A stretch of 14,545 bases of DNA from Bacillota bacterium (GTDB lineage: Bacteria; Bacillota_I; Bacilli_A; Acholeplasmatales; Acholeplasmataceae). Under the pieces are notes generated by a model. The model was given only the letters and a program-made list of their open reading frames with translations. It did not search any database and was not told the origin of the DNA. The DNA lies in the NCBI GenBank assembly GCA_023431045.1, contig JAEYXZ010000035.1, positions 1-14,545 of the forward strand. Direction: 5' to 3'. Positions 7,036-14,095 of this stretch are shown piece by piece. The translations under genes were made by a program, and so were the position numbers. Position 1 is the stretch's first letter, and each line of letters starts with the position of its first letter.

Positions 7036-8014
7036 AAATCTTTTTCACAATACTTTCTAGTGAATTTTCTTCAATCTTAATATCATCAATGGTAAAGAGT
7101 TCAAAGATTGATTTTAAGACTTGATTTACACCAATTTTATCATTATTAAATGTGACATGAATATAACCATCAACCTCTTCAATTTCACATGTTGATAGTT
7201 TTGTCTTTAGTTTTGGAAGAGATGCTAATTCTTTACTAATGAAGCTTACATGTCTCATATCTCCAAAACGAGATTTAATTGTTTTAATGGATCCATCATA
7301 AAGGATGGATCCTTCATCAAGAATGATAACTCTCTTACATAAATCTGTAATATCATCCATATTATGGGTCGTTAGTATGATTGTTGTATTATAAGTTTGA
7401 TGAATTTGTTTGATTGCTTTAATCATTCTATCTTTAACTAAGACATCCAAACCAATTGTTGGTTCATCTAAGAAAAGGATCTTTGGATTGTGGATGAGAC
7501 TTGCTGCAAGGTCTGCTCTCATTCTTTGTCCTAAAGATAGGGTTCTGACCGGTTGATTGATAAAAGAGTCTAGTTCAAGGACATCTCTTAAAAATTCATA
7601 TCTTGATTTATAGTCTTCATCTGAGACATCATAAATCTCTTTCAAGATCACTAGAGACTCAATTAGGGGTAAGTCCCACCACAATTGAGTTCGTTGTCCA
7701 AAGACAACCCCAATTTGGTTTAAAACATGTTTTCTTTCTTTCGGATGATAGGGACGATATCCATTAACAGTAATCTCTCCTGCAGTCGGTGTTAAAATAC
7801 CACACATCATTTTGATGGTGGTTGATTTACCTGCACCGTTTGCTCCAATATATCCGACGATTTCCCCTTCATCGACACTAAAAGAAATATCCTTAACAGC
7901 TTCCACTGTTGTATATTTCATGCTAAATAAGGTTTTAAACATCCCAATGATACCAGGTTTTCTCACTGGTTTTTTGAAATGTTTTTGCACCCCTTTGACT
8001 TCTATAATTGCCAT
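7016..8014 (-). CDS. ABC exporter ATP-binding protein (COG4586-like), first gene of trio
   Basis: This ATPase powers the two downstream permeases. All nucleotide-binding motifs are intact: Walker A GANGAGKST at 57-65, the Q-loop in VFGQRTQLWWDLP, signature LSLGQ at 159-163, Walker B FLDEP at 181-185, and switch histidine H217 in TTHNMDD. The QRTQLWWDLP segment and the N-terminal insertion before the first strand (KKPVRKPGIIGMF) mark the COG4586 branch rather than generic drug exporters. The ~100 residues after the ATPase core are typical in length for this group. The start at 8014 follows a GAGGA ribosome binding site by 8 nt, and an extended -10 promoter lies just upstream. It is the first gene of its own operon, separated from the rib operon by a terminator. 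Confidence 0.92.
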   Translation of the reverse strand: MAIIEVKGVQKHFKKPVRKPGIIGMFKTLFSMKYTTVEAVKDISFSVDEGEIVGYIGANGAGKSTTIKMMCGILTPTAGEITVNGYRPYHPKERKHVLNQIGVVFGQRTQLWWDLPLIESLVILKEIYDVSDEDYKSRYEFLRDVLELDSFINQPVRTLSLGQRMRADLAASLIHNPKILFLDEPTIGLDVLVKDRMIKAIKQIHQTYNTTIILTTHNMDDITDLCKRVIILDEGSILYDGSIKTIKSRFGDMRHVSFISKELASLPKLKTKLSTCEIEEVDGYIHVTFNNDKIGVNQVLKSIFELFTIDDIKIEENSLESIVKKIYDTKTI

Positions 8015-8041
8015 CAGCTGATTCCTCGATTCATTACTACT

Positions 8042-8050
8042 ATTATATCA
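8042..8050 (-). promoter_or_regulatory. Extended -10 promoter of the three-gene ABC exporter
   Basis: Read leftward, TGATATAAT is a perfect extended -10 element (TG-N-TATAAT). No good -35 lies at the usual distance, which is common for extended -10 promoters. The start codon at 8014 is about 28 bp downstream, leaving a short leader that contains the GAGGA ribosome binding site. Confidence 0.65.
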
Positions 8051-8092
8051 ATTCTCAGTCATAACGGTACATATAAAATCGTTATCACATTT

Positions 8093-8117
8093 AAAAAACC
8101 TCACCGTTGTGAGGTTT
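8093..8117 (-). terminator. Intrinsic terminator of the rib operon
   Basis: A 9-bp perfect stem, AAACCTCAC with GTGAGGTTT, closes on a 4-nt loop. On the minus strand it is followed directly by a run of T (complement of 8093-8098). It lies 16 bp past the stop codon of the HAD phosphatase gene and separates the rib operon from the ABC exporter operon. Confidence 0.9.
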
Positions 8118-8132
8118 AATAAAATAGTATTT

Positions 8133-8780
8133 TTATAAGATTTTTGTTAGGTCTTTGATGTCATTTATTTGATAGGTTGTTCCTTCAAATTCTTGAGGTT
8201 TTCCATATCCATATAGACATGCAACCGTATCGATATTATTATAGATCCCTGATTCCATATCATGAATTCGATCCCCTACCATTAAAATGGGTTGTGGTAA
8301 TCGGTTTTTAATTGATGTTAGGATTTCTTTTTTAGGAACATAATTGTACATTTCTGAAACGATAAACTCATCAAAGTATAAATCAAGATTGAAAGCTTTT
8401 TTATTCATTTCCATGTAGTAGTTCTTTGAATTGGACAAATAGATTAAGTAATAGCCTTTATCTTTAAGATATTTAAGCATATCAAGTGCTCCATCAAATA
8501 AACTACCTTCTCCATTTCTAATGGAGTTTGTCATATCTTCACCAATCATTTTAGACGCGACTTGAATAACTTCCTCTGGAATGCTTGGTTTGAAGGATTC
8601 CCACATCTCTTTAGGGTTTTGTCCTAAAAAGAGTTTAACTTCATCCTTACTCCAATCTCTTTTTGGTTGATAACCTGTTTCCACTAAATAACTATATGCT
8701 TTTAGAAATGCTTTATAGTAAATCTTGATGCTATCGTGAATCGTGCCATCATAATCTAAACATATGGTTTTATAATGCAT
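8133..8780 (-). CDS. HAD-superfamily phosphatase, candidate for the flavin-pathway dephosphorylation step
   Basis: This 215-residue protein of the haloacid dehalogenase superfamily has the phosphoglycolate-phosphatase-like layout with a helical cap. Catalytic motifs are complete: D9 and D11 in LDYDGT, S116 in YLSNS, lysines in VPKK (149-151), and D170/D174 in GDRIHDME. It starts 3 bp after ribBA stops, and its ribosome binding site AAGGAA sits in the last codons of ribBA, so it is the last gene of the rib operon. In bacteria, removal of the phosphate from the RibD product is carried out by HAD phosphatases (YcsE, YitU and YwtE in Bacillus subtilis; YigB and YbjI in Escherichia coli). The position makes that the best guess here. 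General sugar-phosphate or phosphoglycolate phosphatase activity remains possible, as HAD specificity is not readable from motifs. Confidence 0.85.
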   Translation of the reverse strand: MHYKTICLDYDGTIHDSIKIYYKAFLKAYSYLVETGYQPKRDWSKDEVKLFLGQNPKEMWESFKPSIPEEVIQVASKMIGEDMTNSIRNGEGSLFDGALDMLKYLKDKGYYLIYLSNSKNYYMEMNKKAFNLDLYFDEFIVSEMYNYVPKKEILTSIKNRLPQPILMVGDRIHDMESGIYNNIDTVACLYGYGKPQEFEGTTYQINDIKDLTKIL

Positions 8781-8783
8781 AAA

Positions 8784-9986
8784 TTATTCCTTAAATTTGA
8801 GTAAATGACCCATTTTATCCTTTTTAGTCTTCATGTATAATTCATTTCGTTCATTGTGGTTAAGTTGAATAGGAACTCGGTCAACAATTTCAATTCCATA
8901 ACCCTTTAAACCAGATAGTTTTAATGGGTTATTCGTCATGAGTTTCACTTTAGTGACACCAAGATCAGCTAAAATTTGAGCTCCAATACCATAATCTCTT
9001 AAATCTTCAGCAAATCCAAGTGCGAGATTAGCTTCAACAGTATCCATTCCAAGATCTTGAAGATGGTAAGCTTTAATCTTGTTGATTAAACCAATGCCAC
9101 GACCTTCTTGACGCATGTAAACTAAAACACCTTTTCCAGCTTTCTCAATCTTATCAAGTGCAGCTTGGAGTTGTTCACCACAATCACACTTCATCGAACC
9201 AAATGCGTCTCCGGTTAAACATTCAGAGTGCACACGAACTAACACTTCATCACCTGGTTTAATATCACCTTTAACAAGTGCGACATGATGTTCACCACTA
9301 ATCGCGTTTTCAAAGCCAATCATTCTAAATTCACCATGACTGGTTGGAAGGTTTGCTTCTGCTGCTCTTTTAATAAAGTTTTCACTGCGTTTACGGAATT
9401 CAATTAAGCTTGATACAGCTGTAAACTTAAGTCCTAAACTCTTTGCAAGATCTCTTAATTCATATAAAAGATAAGGTTCACCAGATTCTTTTAAGATCAC
9501 TGATGTCACACCTGCAGGATATAGTCCCGCAAGTTTAGCTAGATCAACCGATGCCTCAGGTCTTCCTGCACGCTTTAAAACCCCACCATGGCGATACTGA
9601 ATTGGGAAAATGACACCAGGTTGTTTAAAACTATCCGGTGTTGTTTTAGGGTTTAAAATCGCTTGGATAGTTCTTAATGTCTTATCGGTTTTATTATCTT
9701 CACAAGATAACTCAACAGACATTACTTTAGCAGTTTGATAAGCTGTAATGGTTTGTTCATATAAGGCATGAATACCAAGCATTTGGAATCTTTCTTTATC
9801 AGTTGTGATATTAATGATTCCTTTCGCATACTTTTCCATCATTGTTAAGGTATCTTTTGTGACTTTTTCTGCAGCGACTAAAAAGTCACCAGTATTATCT
9901 TCATCATAGTCATCGACTAAGATGATTGGTTTACCAATTTTTATATCTTCTAGTACTTCTTCAATTGTATTAAATAAATTATCCAT
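8784..9986 (-). CDS. ribBA: RibBA-type fusion: degenerate DHBP synthase domain + intact GTP cyclohydrolase II
   Basis: The C-terminal half (about 200-400) is GTP cyclohydrolase II, the first step of flavin synthesis from GTP. It keeps the zinc cysteines (C256, C267, C269), RQEGRGIGL and TNNPLKL. The N-terminal half has the length and fold signature of DHBP synthase (ribB), which makes 3,4-dihydroxybutanone 4-phosphate from ribulose 5-phosphate, but its active site is altered. The acidic loop normally D-R-E-N-E-G-D reads D-E-D-N-T-G-D (28-34). RAGHTEA reads RAGRPEA, losing the metal-binding His and the following Thr. The Glu of GVICEI is a Val, the active-site Cys of GLIC is Asn, and the TGIS loop is missing. 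I predict only the cyclohydrolase half is active. The start at 9986 is chosen because AAGGA lies 8 nt upstream; the ATG at 9995 lacks good spacing and would overlap ribD. Confidence 0.9.
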   Translation of the reverse strand: MDNLFNTIEEVLEDIKIGKPIILVDDYDEDNTGDFLVAAEKVTKDTLTMMEKYAKGIINITTDKERFQMLGIHALYEQTITAYQTAKVMSVELSCEDNKTDKTLRTIQAILNPKTTPDSFKQPGVIFPIQYRHGGVLKRAGRPEASVDLAKLAGLYPAGVTSVILKESGEPYLLYELRDLAKSLGLKFTAVSSLIEFRKRSENFIKRAAEANLPTSHGEFRMIGFENAISGEHHVALVKGDIKPGDEVLVRVHSECLTGDAFGSMKCDCGEQLQAALDKIEKAGKGVLVYMRQEGRGIGLINKIKAYHLQDLGMDTVEANLALGFAEDLRDYGIGAQILADLGVTKVKLMTNNPLKLSGLKGYGIEIVDRVPIQLNHNERNELYMKTKKDKMGHLLKFKE

Positions 9987-9987
9987 G

Positions 9988-11070
9988 TTATTCATCCTTA
10001 TTTATATTTCCCTCTATCATTAGATTGTCCCCGAAATAATGATATTTGATATTCTTTAAAACGTAAGCATCCTTCATTAAAGAGACACCTTCACCGGCAA
10101 TTGGTGTTAAAGCATCTTTACCACCAATAATCTTTGGTGCAATGTATGCATATACTTTATCGACAATGCCAGATTCAAATGCTTTACCGTGCGTATAAGC
10201 TCCACCTTCAATAAAGACTGAATCAACTTTCTCTTCACCTAATTGAATCATCAATTTGTTTAAGTCAATTGGATTCATTTGAATGATTCGAACACCTAAA
10301 TCAACTAACTTTTGATCGTAAGTCTCACTCACAACCCATGTTGGTTGTTCCAAAGCAGTTCTTACAACAAATGAATCATGTGGAATTTGAAGTTTAGGGT
10401 CAATAATGATTCGAATTGGATTCTTAGTTGGTCTTTCTAATCTCACATTAAGTTTTGCATCATCATTAATGATGGTGTTAACCCCAGCCATAATTGCCAT
10501 ATACTTATTTCTTAGTTCGTGAACGTGTTCACGAGCCTCGGTATTCGTGATCCATTTGGAGTCATGTGTTTTTGTTGCAAGTTTACCATCAAGTGTCATC
10601 GCGTATTTGATTGCGACAAATGGTCTTTTCGTTTGAATGTATTTCAAGAAGATTTCATTTTGTTTTTCGACTTCATCACTTAATAATCCATACTCAACTT
10701 CAATCCCTGCATCAAGTAATAACTGAATACCTTTCATATTGACGAGTGGATTTGGATCAGTTTTAGCAATTATAACTTTCTTAATCTTCTTTTCAATAAT
10801 CTTTAGTGCACATGGTGGTGTTTTACCATAATGTGCACAAGGTTCAAGGGTGACAAACATGGTTGCACCTTCAACGTCTTCAGTTGCGTTATTAAACGCA
10901 TTTACCTCCGCATGAGGTCCACCAAACTTTTCATGGTATCCTCTACCAATCACGCGTCCATCTTTTACAATGATTGCTCCAACGAGTGGATTAGGGTTTA
11001 CAAACCCTTCACCATCACTGGCTAAACTTATCGCTTCTTTCATGTACATGATTTTATCTTGTTCAGTCAT
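9988..11070 (-). CDS. ribD: Bifunctional diaminohydroxyphosphoribosylaminopyrimidine deaminase / 5-amino-6-(5-phosphoribosylamino)uracil reductase (RibD)
   Basis: RibD performs the second and third steps of the GTP arm: zinc-dependent ring deamination, then NADPH-dependent reduction of the ribose side chain. The N-terminal deaminase has H53-A-E55 and the PCAHYGKTPPC motif with C78 and C87, the usual zinc ligands and proton-shuttle Glu. The reductase from about residue 146 has AMTLDGKLAT, a GVNT-x3-DD segment, and the IEGG and APKIIGG motifs. At 360 residues it is full length and I see no missing key residue. The ATG at 11070 has AAGGAG 6 nt upstream and overlaps the end of the regulator gene by 8 bp. 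The stop lies one base from the ribBA start. The pathway partners ribE and ribH, often neighbours of ribD, are not here. Confidence 0.94.
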   Translation of the reverse strand: MTEQDKIMYMKEAISLASDGEGFVNPNPLVGAIIVKDGRVIGRGYHEKFGGPHAEVNAFNNATEDVEGATMFVTLEPCAHYGKTPPCALKIIEKKIKKVIIAKTDPNPLVNMKGIQLLLDAGIEVEYGLLSDEVEKQNEIFLKYIQTKRPFVAIKYAMTLDGKLATKTHDSKWITNTEAREHVHELRNKYMAIMAGVNTIINDDAKLNVRLERPTKNPIRIIIDPKLQIPHDSFVVRTALEQPTWVVSETYDQKLVDLGVRIIQMNPIDLNKLMIQLGEEKVDSVFIEGGAYTHGKAFESGIVDKVYAYIAPKIIGGKDALTPIAGEGVSLMKDAYVLKNIKYHYFGDNLMIEGNINKDE

Positions 11071-11500
11071 TTTCTTCTCCTTTTAGTCCTTCAGTGTAAA
11101 CATCCTTTAAGACAAAGGATAATGTATCGAGTTGTTCCTTATTAATGTTAATACAAGCTAGGAGTTGAGCTGGAACGCTTTGACATTCTTTTGCTAAATC
11201 TTTACCTTTTGTTGTTAAATCAACATAAACTTTTCTTTGATCGATTTCATCTCTGATTCTTTTAACACGGCCATCAATTTCTAACTTTTTTAAAACTGGT
11301 GTTAAGGTTCCAGAATCAAGGACTAAATGTTTTCCTAATTCAGAAACCAGTTGATGATCCTTTTCCCAAAGTGCGACCATTGTAATATATTGTGTGTAGG
11401 TTAAATTGAGAGGATCTAAGATTTTCTTATAAGCTTTAATAACATGTCTAGAACTCGCGTATAACAAAAAACATAACTGTTCATCTAGTTTCCAATTCAA
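11063..11500 (-). CDS. MarR-family regulator, OhrR-like organic-peroxide sensor
   Basis: The 145-residue winged-helix regulator closely matches my memory of Bacillus subtilis OhrR: DEQLCFLLYASSR near the N-terminus, LTYTQY, a VLDSGTLTPVLKKLE recognition helix, and the wing DQRKVYVDLT. The N-terminal cysteine (C10 here) is at the position that reacts with organic hydroperoxides and releases OhrR from DNA. C116, in VPAQLLAC, sits where two-cysteine OhrR proteins carry their resolving cysteine. I chose the TTG at 11500: AAGGGAG lies 8 nt upstream and the homologous protein begins there. The longer frame from an ATG at 11587 would start upstream of the promoter. It is the first gene of the operon with ribD, ribBA and the phosphatase, and no ohr peroxidase gene is next to it. 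Sensing of peroxides is inferred; general MarR membership is firm. Confidence 0.88.
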   Translation of the reverse strand: MNWKLDEQLCFLLYASSRHVIKAYKKILDPLNLTYTQYITMVALWEKDHQLVSELGKHLVLDSGTLTPVLKKLEIDGRVKRIRDEIDQRKVYVDLTTKGKDLAKECQSVPAQLLACININKEQLDTLSFVLKDVYTEGLKGEEND

Positions 11501-11524
11501 TATAATCACTCCCTTATGGATCGG

Positions 11525-11563
11525 TACAATCATTATATATTGTATACAATTTAATTTTATCAA
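11525..11563 (-). promoter_or_regulatory. Promoter and palindromic OhrR-type operator of the regulator-rib operon
   Basis: ATTGTATACAAT (11539-11550) is a perfect 12-bp palindrome, and a further half-site TACAAT lies at 11525-11530. These resemble the TACAATT/AATTGTA elements of OhrR boxes. Leftward promoter elements overlap them: TTGATA at 11563-11558 as -35, with TATATA (11539-11534, spacing 18) or TATAAT (11537-11532, spacing 20) as -10. A repressor bound here would block RNA polymerase, so autoregulation of the whole operon is likely. The leader to the start codon is about 25 nt, too short for an FMN riboswitch. Confidence 0.7.
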
Positions 11564-11592
11564 ATGTATATCGATTTGTAAATACATATAAT

Positions 11593-11621
11593 AAAAACAC
11601 CTGTATGATTATCATACAAGT
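11593..11621 (-). terminator. Intrinsic terminator of the two-gene ABC exporter
   Basis: Read leftward, ACTTGTATGA pairs with TCATACAGGT (one G-T pair) around a 3-nt loop, and GTTTTT follows. It lies about 45 bp past the stop codon of the large permease and just upstream of the promoter of the regulator-rib operon, so it insulates the two transcription units. Confidence 0.8.
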
Positions 11622-11665
11622 ATCTTTATATAATCTATTGAATATTTTGATTGAATCTGACTTAA

Positions 11666-13237
11666 TTAAAACTTTCGAAATTGCTTTTCAGCACTTTGAT
11701 AGAGGACCCATGCTGCAAGTGATGCAACTAACAGATCAAGAACTCCAATTAAGACTAAAACAATCTGAGTTGTGAAATAAGGCATTAAGACATACCCAAG
11801 TGCCATATTAGATATAACCAGTGCCATACCACCAAATGTTGCAAGGAGTGAGCTCACACTTTGCTTAATGACCATTGCTTCATTTTCATAGTCAAACTTT
11901 GGAAAGAATAAATTAAAGATTGCATTTAGATGTGATGATAAGATATTTAGACTGATAATGAGAAATGCTAATGCCAAGATATCAAAACCACTAAATTCTA
12001 ATGTGTATCCAAGAAGTAAAATACTGACTAAAATTACAGGTGTAACCAGTAATATATTAAACAGTACTTTGGATAACATGATTTGTTTTGGTTCAATCGG
12101 TAAACTCTTTAAAACCCATAAGTTTTTACCCTCAAGTGATAATGATACTGCGGGACTGTAAGTTAACGCAACCATAAATGCCATAGCTGCAGCTAGAACT
12201 AAGACTAAATCAAATTGAAAGACACTTAAGAACTCAAGCACTACTTCTTTAAAGAAAATACTAGCAAGTGATCCAATTAGTAAGATCACGAGTCCAAATC
12301 CAACATTAATCATATAAAGTGGAATACTGAAGAACTTATTCACTTCTTTTTTCACTAAGGTTTTTAGAATTGGTTGTTCTTGGATATTAACATTTTTATT
12401 CTTGTGGATGATTCTTTTTACCGTAGTCTTATTAATCTTTAGTGATAATTTTTCAAAGACAATAACACCTACAATAAAAATAAACACATTGCTAACAACT
12501 AAGAATGCTAAATCGAGGATACTTTGATTAACGATTGCATTGAAGAACCATTCAAGTGGAATATAGTATTGTTGGATGAGAGAAATTAAACTTATCTGGC
12601 TTGCTAGTGGGTTATTTGGGTTTGATCCAAATCCAAATTGAACAAACATGACAGCGAGTAATAATGCAAGTGTTAGAATCGTTTGTAAGAAAACACCTGT
12701 TCTAGTTTTTGTTGATATATAACCAATTAATAGTGAAATAAGACTCATCAAAAGAATCGGAATTAGTGGTAAAACAATTAATCCAATAATCATATAAATG
12801 AGTACTAAAATATTAAATCTAGCAAAAGTAAAATAAACAATACAGATTGGTAAAATAAACAATAATGAACCTGCGTAAATCCATAACATCATAACGGATA
12901 ACTTTGCTAGAAAGACCGTTTGGCTCTTTATGGGTAATGGACCAACAATTGAAAAATCTTTATAATAAAAGAGTGTTCCACTGGCTCTAAAGAGGGTCAT
13001 GAATAGTGGCATAATCAGTGCATAAACGCCTAGGAAAGCAATTAATGCTGCAATTTGATTGTTTTGATTTAAGAATTCACCAAACTTAAAAAACATAAAT
13101 CCAATGCTTGCACCAACGGATACAAATACATATAACATCAAAACACCAAAGAGGATTTTCTTTGTTTTTGTGTTTCCAAATGTGCCTTTTGAAAAAGTAT
13201 TCTTGATGTAGATTTTTAACAGACTTGGATACATCAT
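11666..13237 (-). CDS. Large ABC exporter permease (ABC-2 superfamily), 523 residues
   Basis: This polytopic membrane protein has roughly twelve hydrophobic segments in two groups of about six, separated by a hydrophilic stretch near residues 265-300 that is rich in lysine and asparagine (KINKTTVKRIIHKNKNVN). The length and two-group layout fit the large, fused permeases that pair with a single short ATPase. Its ATG overlaps the TGA of the ATPase gene (ATGA), a strong sign of translational coupling and joint assembly. Recurrent features of this family are visible, such as the SLEGKNLWVLKSLPI segment on the cytoplasmic side in the second half. The substrate cannot be deduced; peptides, lipids or drugs are all possible. 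It ends before an intrinsic terminator at 11593-11621. Confidence 0.85.
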   Translation of the reverse strand: MMYPSLLKIYIKNTFSKGTFGNTKTKKILFGVLMLYVFVSVGASIGFMFFKFGEFLNQNNQIAALIAFLGVYALIMPLFMTLFRASGTLFYYKDFSIVGPLPIKSQTVFLAKLSVMMLWIYAGSLLFILPICIVYFTFARFNILVLIYMIIGLIVLPLIPILLMSLISLLIGYISTKTRTGVFLQTILTLALLLAVMFVQFGFGSNPNNPLASQISLISLIQQYYIPLEWFFNAIVNQSILDLAFLVVSNVFIFIVGVIVFEKLSLKINKTTVKRIIHKNKNVNIQEQPILKTLVKKEVNKFFSIPLYMINVGFGLVILLIGSLASIFFKEVVLEFLSVFQFDLVLVLAAAMAFMVALTYSPAVSLSLEGKNLWVLKSLPIEPKQIMLSKVLFNILLVTPVILVSILLLGYTLEFSGFDILALAFLIISLNILSSHLNAIFNLFFPKFDYENEAMVIKQSVSSLLATFGGMALVISNMALGYVLMPYFTTQIVLVLIGVLDLLVASLAAWVLYQSAEKQFRKF

Positions 13238-13953
13238 GATGATTTAGCCAACTCCATAAAGATTGATTCGAGTGATTTATTTGAAATAATCTTTTCAGTT
13301 AAACCTGATTCAACAATCTTACCATTTTTAATAATTGCCACTTTGTTACATAACTTCTCAACAACTTCTAAAACGTGAGTCGAAAAGAAAATTGAAACCC
13401 CTCTTTCACACATTTCTTTAAATTCTTGTTTAAGTAAGTAACTTGCTTGTGGATCAAGTCCAACAAAAGGTTCATCTAATAACATCACTTTAGGTTCATG
13501 AATAAGCGCACCAATTAAAACAATCTTTTGTTTCATTCCATGTGAGTATTCTGAAATTGTTTGATTTAATACTTCTTCCATGCCAAACATATTAGTGTAC
13601 TTACGAATTAATTCTGTTCGCTTCTCTTGTGGCACTTTAAAAGCATCAGCAATAAAATTAAGGTATTCAATCCCTTTCATCGTTTCATAAACATCTGGAT
13701 TATCTGGGACATAGGCAATAATTCTTTTAACTGCCATCATGTCACGTTTCACTGAGATTCCATCGACGAAGATATCCCCTGCTTCAAAATCAATTAATCC
13801 AACAATTGATTTTAATAATGTTGTTTTCCCAGCACCATTATGTCCAACAAAACCATATAAGTCACCTTTTTCAATGGTTAAAGAAAGATCATTAACTGCT
13901 TTCTTTACTCCATCATAGCTTTTAGAGAAATTCTTTATCTCAACCATATTCAT
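13234..13953 (-). CDS. ABC exporter ATP-binding protein, partner of the large permease
   Basis: This is a short ABC ATPase of 239 residues. Walker A is GHNGAGKT (37-44), Walker B is MLLDEP (157-162), and the switch histidine H193 lies in FSTHVLE. The signature motif is YSHGMKQK (136-143) instead of LSGGQ, a variant common in ABC-2 exporter ATPases, so it need not mean loss of activity. The substrate is unknown. The start at 13953 follows AGAGG by 5-6 nt; an ATG two codons later (13947) would also be served. A promoter with TATAAT lies about 50 bp upstream, and the -35 and spacer fall in a long inverted repeat, so the operon may be regulated. The gene ends in an ATGA overlap with the permease gene. 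Confidence 0.92.
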   Translation of the reverse strand: MNMVEIKNFSKSYDGVKKAVNDLSLTIEKGDLYGFVGHNGAGKTTLLKSIVGLIDFEAGDIFVDGISVKRDMMAVKRIIAYVPDNPDVYETMKGIEYLNFIADAFKVPQEKRTELIRKYTNMFGMEEVLNQTISEYSHGMKQKIVLIGALIHEPKVMLLDEPFVGLDPQASYLLKQEFKEMCERGVSIFFSTHVLEVVEKLCNKVAIIKNGKIVESGLTEKIISNKSLESIFMELAKSS

Positions 13954-14005
13954 CTTATCCTCTAGTCTTTAATTTTGTTAATAAGAGTTTGTTATTTCAA
14001 AGCCT

Positions 14006-14033
14006 ATTATAACACTAATAGTGACCAAATCAA
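14006..14033 (-). promoter_or_regulatory. Promoter of the two-gene ABC exporter
   Basis: Read leftward, TTGATT (14033-14028) and TATAAT (14011-14006) are separated by 16 bp, close to a consensus vegetative promoter. The start codon at 13953 is about 53 bp downstream. The -35 box and most of the spacer lie within the inverted repeat at 14018-14053. Confidence 0.7.
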
Positions 14034-14053
14034 ACGATATATTTGGTCACTAT
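14018..14053. repeat. Perfect 13-bp inverted repeat overlapping a promoter
   Basis: ATAGTGACCAAAT (14018-14030) and ATTTGGTCACTAT (14041-14053) are perfect complements separated by 10 bp. The left arm covers the spacer and part of the -35 of the ABC exporter promoter. It could be an operator for a dimeric regulator, or a hairpin at the end of the upstream membrane-protein transcript. No T-run follows on either strand, so a classical terminator is unlikely. Confidence 0.8.
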
Positions 14054-14095
14054 GATGTTTGCTCTATATTGAATAACAAATGAAATATTATTTAA

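Noticed and set aside
11501..11587. Upstream extension of the OhrR-like gene to an ATG at 11587
   Set aside because: It would begin upstream of the promoter and operator, has no ribosome binding site, and adds residues absent from known OhrR proteins. The TTG at 11500 has AAGGGAG at ideal spacing.
11500..11590. FMN riboswitch in front of the rib operon
   Set aside because: The leader between promoter and first start codon is about 25 nt and shows none of the conserved RFN segments. ribD itself is overlapped by the regulator gene, leaving no room there either.
14018..14053. Inverted repeat as a Rho-independent terminator
   Set aside because: No run of T follows the stem on either strand; overlap with the exporter promoter makes an operator more likely.
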